Positions 33,440 to 44,093 of a DNA stretch of 64,000 nucleotides are shown here, in pieces; position 1 is the first letter of the stretch; each line of letters starts with the position of its first letter. Under the pieces are notes generated by a model that saw only the letters and a list, made by a program, of their open reading frames with translations, was not told where the DNA came from and ran no database searches. A program made the position numbers and the translations under genes. The stretch is from the NCBI GenBank assembly GCA_033296885.1, contig MU863948.1:124001-188000 (forward strand), in the 5' to 3' direction. Source of the stretch: Triangularia verruculosa. Its lineage: Eukaryota; Ascomycota; Sordariomycetes; Sordariales; Podosporaceae.

Positions 33440-34534
33440 GTGGCCTATAAAAGTTTTTTAGGGCCGTATGGAGGGATCTGAAAGGGGTTTTGGGGATGGG
33501 GGAAGGCGTTGGGCTTACCTTTATGGGCGTTGATTTACAAATTATATGCGCGAGTTTGACAGAAAGGGGCGTTTCATTCTTACACCAGCTTGGTCATTTT
33601 AGAGGAAAATGGCGATTTCGTTCTTTTAGATGGGAGGAGGTTTTATCAGATCGGCGTTGCTTTGATGGGTTGAGACATATCATTAGTTTTAGTGGTAGTT
33701 AAATGCGTTGCTTTAACACCCTTTGTGTGATGCAACAAATCCGTGATATATAAGATATATGTGCTTATAATATATTTAGTCGCAAAACCACAGCAATCTG
33801 TTTGGGATTTGTTGCCGAAGCTGCAAGTTATGAGCACCATGGGTGTTGACTGCATTGTAACCCCTGAAGCCCCTTTTTCGCTGTTGATAGTAAGCACAGA
33901 CCACTTACAGGTTTAATAAAGCATAACTGATCTTTATGCAGCCCAACGCTTTGTGTCTGTATGCAAGAATATGCCGTAACACACCGAACCATAAGATGTG
34001 AAGAAGTTCAATGTAAATTTTCCAGAGTCTATGACGTCGGATGCGCTCGGTTTCATGGACTTGAGTGATGCGATCGCACTGCCACTGGATTCTGTCTCGC
34101 ATGTGGTGCGCCTACTGGAATTTGTTTAACGTGTTGACAGGAGGTGAGAATATCCAATGGAGCTGCAGGAACCAACGAAAGCGAAGGTGGTAGAAGGCAG
34201 ACTGGCATATTACCAGCTGCTACCGCAATATATTTCATTGGGCGAGATTGGCGAGATTGGCCGTTTACTTATTCATCAGACTGCCATATTGTGGCTGGGC
34301 ACGGGTACGATGGTCGTTGGGGGCGGGAAATTATTCGTGATTGGAAATGAAGGGGCGATCCTGTTTTCACGGTACTGGGTGCAGGGATACCAAAGACTCC
34401 CATAAGGATGAGATGACGGTCAGTTGAAGGACCTAATTCACTTCTACTCTTGTTTACCTAGTCTTTGAGAATTCAGTTACCCAGCAACAGACTACTTCGA
34501 TAATGATCTATCGCTGAGTTTTCTTTGATACCTG
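33440..34534. other. AT-rich intergenic stretch
   Basis: Nothing coding is supported. AT-rich around 33,740-33,790. A small direct duplication (GCGAGATTG twice) lies near 34,240. Confidence 0.4.
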
Positions 34535-36373
34535 ATGATTCATATTTCTGTGCTCACCCGCGATGCGGTCCAGGCCCTCGCCCGATCGAGACGATACGTC
34601 AACGAAGTTGGAGCCGTCTCACTCGCATCATTACTCATTGGAAGCGCGATTCTCCTCTTTGTTGCCTCCAATATCGGAGATTCGTGGAGCCCGCCAGGGA
34701 ACTTCAAGATAGGATCTCACCTACCTGTCCAATTCTGGTTGGCGGTTTTGGGCATAGGGTTCAGCTTGCTGGCATACGGACTTTCCGAGTCATATTATCA
34801 CCTCTTTGACGTGTGGTGTACGCGCAAGGCCGGAAGCGAGTTTGGCCTTGACTACGCTCGGTACCTCAACACTCAACCCAGAGCACCAGTGGCGATTGGA
34901 CTTCGCGGTTTTCGATGCTTTGTCTTGATCCGATATCTGGTAATTTTGCTTGGTATCGGTGGCTCAATCGGCTACAAATTTGCGATTGTCCAGATAACGG
35001 AGACGTATTTGGAATTGGATGAGACGGCGATGAAGGTCAGCTTGCCATCGATTCGGCCGATTGATCTAGGAACTGGTGAATTAAGCCCCTGGTTACGAGA
35101 TGGTCCGACAGTGGAGGCCAACCGAGCGTTCCTACATTACAACACGCTGGATGGCCGTCATGCGAACATAGCTCCAACCATTAGCGCCATGGATAGATCA
35201 AAACCCCCTGGAGTCATCTTCATGTCTGGCGAAGCAGATTGTTTGAATACATTTCATAAGTTTGATGAGGGTCTTGTGGTCTCCTTGGAGTTAGTGACAG
35301 TGGCGAACTTGGAAATTATGTATGGGGATTCGGAGTTTATCGAGCTAGTGCCCGGAGAGTGGGCACGTATTGCGAGAAATGCGGCCGGCTGGCTAGAAGG
35401 AGAAACAAAGGGCTTGATTATCGACTACAGACACGAAATGAACGGCACCCTTAGAATTCGGTGGGCGGAAATACCGGAGTGGGCAGACGAAACACGCGGA
35501 ACATTTATAACAAAACAACCGATTGCTATGAGCCTAAAGTACACGATTGGCTTGGCTTTGACAGAGGTGACTCGATTTGTGGCTTCGAACGGCTGCTGGA
35601 GATTGAAAGAGATTGTGCTCACCGAATCTCAGATCTCAACCATTCCCCTCGAACCTCCACCCATGGACAATGAGAACTTTATCACAACGCTGCTGAAAGA
35701 CTCGGAGACAACTATACTGGATGGTGTGAGCGCAATTGTTCGCAGTTCCATGAATACATGGGCTCAAGCCATTCATGCTTCAGAATCACCTGCGTATACT
35801 CCCGGCCATGCCCCCTTGCCTTCTCAAATCTCAAGATGGGCGCTTTTCCCTCCACACGTCGATAAGAGGCAGGCCGGAATCGGCATGTATTTTGATAAAG
35901 AGAGTGGTAGGAAGGGGAAGGTGTATCTCTGGTCAAATGCTACATTGCCACAACACGTAGATAACCCGGAGGTGCCGCAAACATACGCGTGGCAAGTATT
36001 GTATCATGGCGACACGACCCGGATGAGGTACCCTTATTACAAGGGCACCAGTGCTCAGAATACGGGCGTTGGAGCATATCGTCAGGCGGGTATCTTCTTC
36101 ATCACCCTGAGTGTAGCAGCGTGTTTGCTAGTTATTACTAGGTTGTGCCTTGGTCCGGCAGGTCTGACATCTTGGATGGGTCAACACGTATATCTCGCTC
36201 TTGACGGAAAAGTCCAAAAGGAGGGATCAGAGATTTTGGCTTGCGGCCATCGAGTTGCGTGCAACTTGGGCACCGTCAGAATTGGTACGGTGATCCCAAC
36301 TAGAACGAGGAACAAGATGCGTATGGACCCCAGCAACTATACAGGGCTATGGCTTAGTTCTGGTGGACTTTGA
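34535..36373 (+). CDS. Fungal multi-pass membrane protein, unknown function
   Basis: Single exon, ATG start, 612 aa. Hydrophobic segments lie at ~27-47, 64-83 and 128-148, and one near the C-terminus (~535-556, GIFFITLSVAACLLVITRL). The ~390 residues between the third and fourth segments form a large soluble domain. It has several potential N-glycosylation sites and a Cys-poor, beta-rich character, so it is probably extracytoplasmic. The layout (three N-terminal and one C-terminal membrane spans around a big loop) recurs in uncharacterised ascomycete proteins. No catalytic motif is seen. A TACCTACCTACCT tract directly follows the stop codon. Confidence 0.65.
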   Translation: MIHISVLTRDAVQALARSRRYVNEVGAVSLASLLIGSAILLFVASNIGDSWSPPGNFKIGSHLPVQFWLAVLGIGFSLLAYGLSESYYHLFDVWCTRKAGSEFGLDYARYLNTQPRAPVAIGLRGFRCFVLIRYLVILLGIGGSIGYKFAIVQITETYLELDETAMKVSLPSIRPIDLGTGELSPWLRDGPTVEANRAFLHYNTLDGRHANIAPTISAMDRSKPPGVIFMSGEADCLNTFHKFDEGLVVSLELVTVANLEIMYGDSEFIELVPGEWARIARNAAGWLEGETKGLIIDYRHEMNGTLRIRWAEIPEWADETRGTFITKQPIAMSLKYTIGLALTEVTRFVASNGCWRLKEIVLTESQISTIPLEPPPMDNENFITTLLKDSETTILDGVSAIVRSSMNTWAQAIHASESPAYTPGHAPLPSQISRWALFPPHVDKRQAGIGMYFDKESGRKGKVYLWSNATLPQHVDNPEVPQTYAWQVLYHGDTTRMRYPYYKGTSAQNTGVGAYRQAGIFFITLSVAACLLVITRLCLGPAGLTSWMGQHVYLALDGKVQKEGSEILACGHRVACNLGTVRIGTVIPTRTRNKMRMDPSNYTGLWLSSGGL

Positions 36374-37708
36374 CAGCATAGGTACCTACCTACCTATTCC
36401 AGGTTGTTACTTGCCATTCCGTTTTCCGTAGAAAGCAGTCAAATAAAGATTCATGTCCATTGTCGAGGAGGCTGGTTTTACGCGTTGTAAGACTGGACTT
36501 TAAGCTTCTCAAAGACTTCCATAACTAGGTACGTAGGTAGGCCTTTTTAATATCAAGATACCCGATCTTTGTATGGCCCGAACCTCGTTAGAACAAGGAC
36601 TAACGGTAGAGTGGCATGTTAGATCCGGGGTACCTATCTGACCAGGACGAACAGCGAACCAGAAGGCTCCAGCATTTTTAGGTGACTTTCGGGTTGAGAT
36701 AAATGAAGCTGGTGATCTTTGTCATGAGTTCTTGTCCATGGTGTCAATGCCTTCAAAGATGTTGTATTGCGAGTGAGTGAGCAGCAACCGGGAAACCGGG
36801 GACCGATGTGACAAGATTTCAAAACTCCTAATCCCGCTTGCCACAGGGGGCAGCTTCTCAAGGCATCCGTAAAGAACTTAAAAACCTACTCATGATCGAG
36901 ACCACGTGGAATGCACTGCTGCGGAACAACGGCTGATGCCCAGAGTGTTTCTAGTTAAAGAATGTGTGACTATCTCTGGCAATAGAGGCTGCTGAAAGAC
37001 GCACCCGCGACAAAAGATTTGCAGGAGGAATAGCGTTTCAAGTGACCCTTTCCGGAGTGAACAGATGCTTGATTACCCGACCCCTGCACTGCGATAAATC
37101 CTTCCCACAGATACCCTCCAGCAAGGACGAGTGCGGAATGGAAGGCAAACACTAGAGGAGGCTGAGGGAAACCTTTTCATACCCTTATTTTTCCCTTCGA
37201 CCTCCTGCATTTAGCATCACCATATTATCGCACGAGACTTGTGTGACTTGGCACAGCGGCCTCTCAGCACTGGACCTGCTTTGCAAAGCCACAAGCCACC
37301 ATCTTCAGTAGGCGCGCGGATGATTGCGCCGCGATAACGGGGGGCTAGATCCTTCGCGCCTTGGCCCCCTTACCGCTGCGCCGCTTTTCTCCCGCTTGTG
37401 CTTATTTCGGATTCCAGCGTTCAGAGGACCAATGCAACTCCAAGCTGACCAGAAAAGCAGGCTGGGAAGGCGATCCCCGCTGCAACTCTGAATGCGAGGC
37501 CTGAGATTGCTTGTCCCAGCTCGCAAGCCTCATTGGCTGCCCCGTCTTCTTCCAGCATGACGCAGGGGCTTTCATGTCAAGCACGCCGCAGGCCGGGACA
37601 CACAGCGTCTCTTTTAACCCCACGGCCAGCGCCTGCCATGGCTCTCTTCCCTCCGATCTTCTTTTTTTCCTCTTGATGCAGTTCTGACAGGTGCACTACT
37701 ACGGAAAA
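36374..37708. other. Intergenic stretch
   Basis: Contains TACC/TAGG tracts at ~36,380-36,398 and ~36,525-36,543. The right part is the promoter of the next gene. No gene is supported. Confidence 0.4.
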
Positions 37709-38778
37709 ATGCGGGTAAAGGCTCTGTTGTTGGGTGCCGCCTTGTTTGGCGGTACCAGAGTGCTGGGCCAAGTACAACCAAACATCAAGTTCATCACACC
37801 GCCAAATATTGAGGATGGGGAGCATGATATGAGGAATAATCCGGTTCACGAAGAAGGCAGTCGACTTCCCATCAGCTGGTCACCGGCGCCTGAGGGCACG
37901 AGGATAAGCCTGACACTCTTCCAACACAACACCACCGACGGCGGGTCTATTGGTGATTTTGAGTACATCACCCGTATGTTGTTCCGACTTCACTCTCGCT
38001 TTCGCGTGCGCCAGTAGATCTAACAATTCTTTTAGAGGGCACCGTCGGAGTAACTCGGCACAACTGGATCGTCGCCACAACCAAGGACATCGCCGATTCT
38101 GCCGTCTTCAGAATTATCCTCTTCATTGAGGGCGAAACAGGGGGCCACACCGGTACCGAGTTCTTTAACATCACCCGCCGAGCCAACACAGTAACAACCA
38201 CTACATCCACCAGCTCGACCACCCTCCCGACATCCACCAACAAAGATGAATCCGACAGCTCCTCGACATCTACTACATCAACCCCCAGCGACACCAGCAA
38301 CACCAACAACTCCGCCCAAACCACCAACCCCTCCGACGCCATCCCGACCTCCTCTGGCCTTTCCTCCGGCGCAGCAGCCGGGATCGGAGTCGGCGCGACG
38401 GTCGCGGTCCTCATTCTCGCCGGCGTAGCGTTTTACTTCTTCTTCTTCAAGCCTCGGCAGGAGAAGAAACAAGCTGCTCTTCTCACCGCCGGCGGTGCAA
38501 TCTTCCCATCACCAGGGGCAACACCACATCAACATTACTCACAAGTTCCAAGCGGGCATGGGCCGCCGTCAATGTACTCGGGGTATACCGGTGTTCCACC
38601 ACCGCCTTCGGTGTCGCCTGGCCCGCCGGGGATGACGCAGTATAAACCGCCGAATTACTACCAGGGAGCGCCGCCGCAACCGCCGAGTGAGATGGCAGGT
38701 GATTGGAGAGGGCAGAGGCATGAGATGGCGACGGCGCAGATGGCGAGTTTTGAGTTGCCGGGGAATCCGCCGAGGTGA
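37709..38778 (+). CDS. Cell-surface single-pass protein, Ser/Thr-rich stalk
   Basis: Exons 37709-37973 and 38036-38778 give 335 aa. The 62-nt intron has donor GTATGT, branch TCTAACA and acceptor TTTAG, in phase 1. The frame opens at a GTG, but the first ATG (37709) starts a good signal peptide (MRVKALLLGAALFGGTRVLG). Residues 22-135 form a small extracellular domain. A Thr/Ser-rich stalk (~140-195) follows, then a membrane span at ~201-226 (AGIGVGATVAVLILAGVAFY) ending in Phe/Lys. The cytosolic tail is Pro/Gly/Tyr-rich. This is the layout of fungal wall-sensor-like proteins (Mid2/WSC style), but no WSC or PAN motif is visible. Function is therefore inferred only loosely. Confidence 0.7.
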
Positions 38779-39462
38779 TGAAGATGATGGGGTAAAAGGT
38801 TTGGGAAGTGGTCATGACAGGAGTAATGGGGGAGCTTTAGATGATCATTGTTAAGAGACAATGGGCGATAAAAATTTGCTGGGGCAACGACATTGGAGTT
38901 AATACCTGCCCGGATTCATGGGAATTGTACAAACGGAGGAAAATAGGGGTTGTATCATACCACATTCAGCGACATATTCTTTTCTTTCTATCTTTTTTCT
39001 TCTCGGATTTTATAGGTGGCTCGGTGGGAATTACCCTGTTTTTATGCAATTAGTGTTGTAGGACGAGTTCATATCTGTCTTCGGTTCTGCCGTGCCGACA
39101 GCTAATGATGCCGCGTTCATCTAGGTTGTCGAGATCTTTTATGAATTGTTTTGCCTATTTGTGTGTTGATCTTCAATATTTACCAAAAAACGTGATGGCA
39201 GACTTGGCTGCGTGGCCCTCGACGAATCATACAGTCCATGTTGACGATGTATTGATTGGTCAGGCCAGCAGATGTTGAGGCTTTGAGCTGTGGGGGCGGG
39301 AGCGGGATTGGCTTCAGCTGAGCCGCACAATCAAAACATTTGACAATGCAGAGGGGCAGGTAGATTTCGGCAAAACATCAATCTTGGAGACGCTCAACGA
39401 TGCATTGTCATACCATTCGCTTATCAGCTTAATGTCCTCAGGGACTACAGCATAATGTTACA
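38779..39462. other. Intergenic stretch
   Basis: No gene is seen. A T-rich tract at ~38,970-39,010 may belong to the 3' UTR of the upstream gene. Confidence 0.4.
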
Positions 39463-41862
39463 ATGCGACTTCTTCGGACCGATAAGATGCAGCTTGTTGA
39501 AGTCTACGGGAATCACGGAAACCTGTACGCCATCCTGTCTCACACCTGGGGCGACGAGGAGTTGTTGTTTGAAGATTTACAGCATCCGGCACTAGCGGCT
39601 TGCAGCTGGAACGACGACCCGAAAACTTTATCCCGATTACCTCCTGCGGCGAGTGCTTGCTTTGAGAAGAAAGGCTTCAACAAGGTTCAAAAGGCTGTTG
39701 AGCTCGCGCGGAAAGAAGGATTTGGCTTCATTTGGATTGACACCTGTTGTATCGACAAAAGCAGTAGTGCGGAGCTTTCTGAAGCCATCAACTCCATGTT
39801 CCAGTGGTACAAGGAGGCTGTCATATGTCTCGCATACCTCGCAGATGTCAAGCCACCTGACGAGGAGAACCCATTCCAAGAAGGCTCAACGTTTCGTCAG
39901 AGCCGTTGGTTCATGCGCGGATGGACCTTGCAAGAGCTCATCGCGCCGAGACAAGTGAAGTTCTTCGCTCAGGATTGGAGTAAACTTGGCGCGAAAATCC
40001 CCCCTACAAAATTCACATACCTGATCGCGGAAAGGGCCCATGTCCAGTTCGGCGTTCTGATAGGCGCACTGAGTCTCAACCATATCAGTATTGGTGAGAA
40101 AATTCCGCTTTCAACTGTTGTTCTGTTCCGAAGCTGAGTCCTGGGCCTATTCAATAGCTTCGCGGATGCGGTGGGCTGCTGGCCGTCAAACCACGCGAGT
40201 GGAAGATATCGCCTACTGTTTGCTGGGCATCTTTGATGTCAACATGCCCCTTCTCTACGGGGAAGGCAAAAAGGCATTCATTAGACTACAAGAGCAGATT
40301 CTTCTCCAAGGCGAGGATCAGTCAGTATTTGCCTGGTACATGGACAAGTCAGAAGAGACTCCTCCAGATGCTCTCTTCGGGCTTCTGGCCGACTGTCCAG
40401 ACAGATTTCTCGCGAGCGGACGTTCGGAATTAGTTACGCCCACAACCATCGGTGGCAACCCCTCTGCTGTCACGAGCAGGGGTATTCAGGTGGAATTATT
40501 TCTCGTCCCTTGCCATGACAATGAGACAGCGGACTTTCAAGCCGTCTTGTCGTGCACCAAGGTTGGGCTTGAAAGTCGCACAGCGCCAGCAATATTCCTC
40601 AAGCGGCACTGGGGCATGGGTGACCAATATTCCCGTGTCCTGCCTGAACGAGAGGCCTATGTACAAAGGACGAGGTCATTAGGGGATATGGGTTCCTGGG
40701 AGCGTGTGTTTGTTAACCAGCGTCCAGCGCCAAATGCCGGCATCGTAAGGATTGCGCCATCAAAAGACGACACTCACCTCCGGCTGGAAAATCTGGTCGC
40801 CTTTAGTGTGAACTGGAAGATTACAGAGACACATCATGTCCAGACTTGGAATCATGGGGCTGGATCATCTGGAGTGGAGGTCAGCAAGTTCAAAATCGGG
40901 GTACCCATTGCTGTCTTCGGGATCAAAGCAGTTTTCGAGGACTATGACCTCTACATGTATGTGGCAGTGGGTCTGAGGCTCAGTGCCCAGCGATCATGTG
41001 AAAGCTGGTGTCAGATCATCCCGAAGAGCCATGCGGCCGAAGTCATCTCCGTTCTTGACGGGAAGCAGAAGATGCCACCAAACGACAGCTTTGCCCAGGC
41101 TTTGTCCACAGACGGAGTCGGGAATGGAACGCCCATTCATGTGGCAGTTTGTGAAAACCACCGCACCCACGGCTTAGATATCTCGCTTCATGTCGTACGG
41201 GCGGAAGAGGCTGGGAAGGGATTTCGTTTAACCAGCAAGGTGCTTGGCGGCTTACAGGCCCTTAAGTCTGCCCTCAAGACGCAGAGACTTGACGGCGATT
41301 CCCAAATGTTCCAAAAGACCGATTCGGACTCCGAGGATTTGATGATGATGCTCGAAATACAAAAGTTAAAACTTCAGTTGATTTTCAGAAGGCTTTTGTT
41401 TGGCATTTACTCAAAGGACGAAGTGGAGGCAATGATCTCCGATCCTTCTGGGACACAATGGCAAGCTTTAGACATGGCTACAAGCATTCGCCAACGATTG
41501 TCATACGCGTACAGCATTTTCGAAAGAAAGATCCACGACATCAACGCTGCCTTGGAAAGGCTAAAGGACGAGTTGAGAATGCAGGAAAGCTATCAAGTAA
41601 GTCTCACCACAATCAACAGGGCATAATCTGGAGTCCTAGGTATGATGAGGCCATATTACTAACTCTACAGAACCCGCACATTTCACTCTTCAGAACGGAT
41701 GATGATTCCTACATGCAGAGTATCTTGCAAATCAGAAATGATATGGCCGCCTTGGAAGCACTGGCAGAAAGGATCACCCAAGACGACACAGAGCTAATAA
41801 AGCTCTACCGAGCGCAATCAGTACGCGCATCACGATCCAGATCTCCTCGTCGGGACATATAA
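39463..41862 (+). CDS. HET-domain protein, HET-E/HET-D N-terminal type
   Basis: Exons 39463-40093, 40158-41596 and 41671-41862 give about 753 aa. Intron 1 (64 nt, GTGAGA to AATAG) joins HIS to IASRMRWAAGRQTTRVED, giving the usual block before AYCLLGIFDVNMPLLYGEG. A shorter 40-nt version (AG at 40133) is possible. Intron 2 (74 nt) has GTAAGT and TACTAAC. HET blocks: LYAILSHTWG at residues 21-30, FGFIWIDTCCIDK at ~87-99, and FMRGWTLQELIAP at ~150-162. Unlike Podospora HET-E or HET-D there is no NACHT or WD40 region. The C-terminal ~450 residues have no recognised domain apart from a coiled coil near the end and an RSRSPRR tail. Presumed cell-death effector in non-self recognition. Confidence 0.85.
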
Positions 41863-42977
41863 GTAGATCCACGTCCGGCATGTTCGGGGTGAACTGGCAA
41901 GCCACAGGCCGATGCAAGGCGATTTATAACGCATTCATAACTGTCTGAAAAGCAAAGTGGCACCGGATTAGGAGAGTTCAAGACGGCTCAAGCTTTAACA
42001 AGGCTCTGCTTTGAGTTGATGGAATAATTTTGACGCCAGTGTGCCCGACTAGGTACCTAATCACTGGACAAGGATTTATTGAATGACGCACTGTAAAGCG
42101 AGAACCTTCTTATCTTTTTGCGTGCAGGTGCATAGTGGCCATTAAAGAGGCATAATGGCGGACATTGGGGAGAAAGCCAGCCGTACCCGTGTCATTAGCA
42201 TCTGGCAGCCTTGTAGGTAGGTAGCTCGGCTGGCAATATTGACACCTTTCTCCGCACCATCAACTCTCGCTCTCTTTCTCTGTCCCTTCCCTACCTCCTC
42301 ACCTTGCTTCGCTTGCCCCATTACTCCACACCCAACCACGAGATATCGAACATAACACATAACACAAGAGGAGAGTCCAGTTCTCTTAAAGCGACGTCAC
42401 TTTCATGACTGCCAATGTCCCGTGCGGGTGCCTGACCAAGATCGATGGCAACCTGAAGCGTAAGGAAGCGTCTGGTCTACCGGCTGTACCAAGATTGCAT
42501 GATTGATGAGTGGGGTTTCTAACTGTGGCTGCCATGCTTCAACCCACAGTCCAAGCCTTAGATGCTCCCCGTTTGGATAAACAATATTATCGCACGCCTG
42601 GAATCTCCATGACGAAGTTCTGAGCCTTCAATGAGCGTGATTCGAGGCACAATGAGACTATTCATACTTTCAGCTTGATGGTTTGAAGGACTTTTAGTAG
42701 GAAAACACCATGGCATAAAACCGACAAGGGAATCGACACAAGAGACACATTGGCTGGTGCAGTTATCAGGCACCATGTGGATTCAAGACAAAGGCGGGTG
42801 ATGTATATAAAATCTATGCCATGTACAGCAATAATCTAAATGATAGATCCCTCATGACCCCAGCAAGATAAGAGATGGCCGCTTCTATCCAAGTTGGCCG
42901 ATACCTTTGCCCTCGGAGCCTGACCCCAAACAAGCCGTTACTGGCCCCATCTGCAAAATGTGGAGAACTGCCGCCAT
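41863..42977. other. Intergenic stretch
   Basis: TACC/TAGG tracts at ~42,049-42,058 and ~42,213-42,225, and a C/T-rich stretch after 42,240. No gene is supported. Confidence 0.4.
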
Positions 42978-43398
42978 CTACTCCGAGACGGAACGGAGGC
43001 AGCGGATGCGCTTGCCCGGGTAGGCGGTGTTCAGGTTGACACAGCCGCTGGGAGCGACCGAGCTGGAAGAGGTGGTGAGCCTGTTGCCGGTGCAGGATCC
43101 GCCGTTGCCCGTCTTGCCGTCGTAGGCGAAAAACCACCTGCGCACGCCATCAGGGCGCTGTCCGTGGGTGATATAGACCGAGTTGGAGGTGTCGTCCATG
43201 GTAACGTCGCCGAGCTCGAAGCTGTTATGTCCGTAGTTCCAGTTTTGGCTGGCTCGAGGTCAGTCTCGGTTCAACACTCTTTGGACAGAGCTCAGTCACT
43301 CACCAGTTTGTGTCCGTGTACTCATTGGCCTTGGGGCGGGTGGCGGCAGAGGCGGCGGTGACGGCCGTCAGGAGGGCGAAGAAGGTCTTGATCTGCAT
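42978..43398 (-). CDS. Small secreted protein, four cysteines
   Basis: Exons (minus) 43398-43304 and 43248-42978 give 121 aa. The 55-nt intron has donor GTGAGT, branch ACTGACC and acceptor GCCAG, in phase 2. The ATG is in context GCCACCATG. Signal peptide: MQIKTFFALLTAVTAASA. The mature chain has Trp/Tyr-rich blocks (WNYGHNSFELGDV, VRRWFFAYDGKTGNGGSC) and four cysteines, and ends with a basic stretch. It is probably a compact beta-rich extracellular protein. Family not recognised. A TATA element lies ~111 nt upstream and a perfect hairpin ~290 nt upstream. Confidence 0.7.
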
Positions 43399-43508
43399 GG
43401 TGGCGGAGTGCTTGGAGAGTTGTGTTGATGGAGTTGGTTTGATTGTGAGATGGAAGTGTGTGATGATGGGGGAAGTAGATGTCCTTCTTTCAGGATCGAA
43501 GCATCATA

Positions 43509-43514
43509 CTTATA
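43509..43514 (-). promoter_or_regulatory. TATA-like element of the small secreted protein
   Basis: TATAAG on the minus strand, about 111 nt upstream of the ATG at 43398. Confidence 0.4.
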
Positions 43515-43685
43515 CTTTTCTCGTCCCCAACGTGGTTGCCCTAAGCCCGTACCTAGCCCATCATCTCAGCTCACTGGCAATAATGCAGTCCGGAAGGAGA
43601 CCCCGGAATCAAGTGCTGTCCCGTATTGTGTGGCATTGACGGTGTTAGTGCTGACGACGGCCAGCCGAAACCACGAAGCGGGTGC

Positions 43686-43746
43686 TACTTGTGGGTTCTT
43701 GGAACTGGTTCGCAAAGACTCTGCCAGTTCCAAGAACCCACAAGTA
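43686..43746. repeat. Perfect inverted repeat, 23-bp arms, 15-nt loop
   Basis: The 23 bases at 43686-43708 are the exact reverse complement of 43724-43746, separated by 15 nt. Complementarity stops abruptly at both outer edges. No target-site duplication is visible. It lies in the upstream region of the small secreted protein at 42978-43398. Confidence 0.9.
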
Positions 43747-44093
43747 CTACTAGCAAATATTGTTCAGCTGCATCTAAACGGGACTGCTATGATCTGATCG
43801 AGTAGCAGCCAGTCTACAGTCCAATGCTTGAAAGTTTGTTAGTGCGGACGCTCGGACCAGAATCTTCAAACGACTACAGTTTTTCCTACAAAATAGCTAT
43901 AACGAAGCTAAAAAATAGAGAAAATATATGAGATGAGGTTCTTGAGCTTTGCAAACCCCTTTTTTCCGCGTAAAAATTGGTGGTGGTTGAGGTGAAGTAT
44001 GAAGTTTTGGAAAGACGGCCCCACTTATACAAACTGTCAGGGATCGGAGTGTACTATCCCCAAAAAGGGGGTCGCTCTCCTCCAATCATTTTG

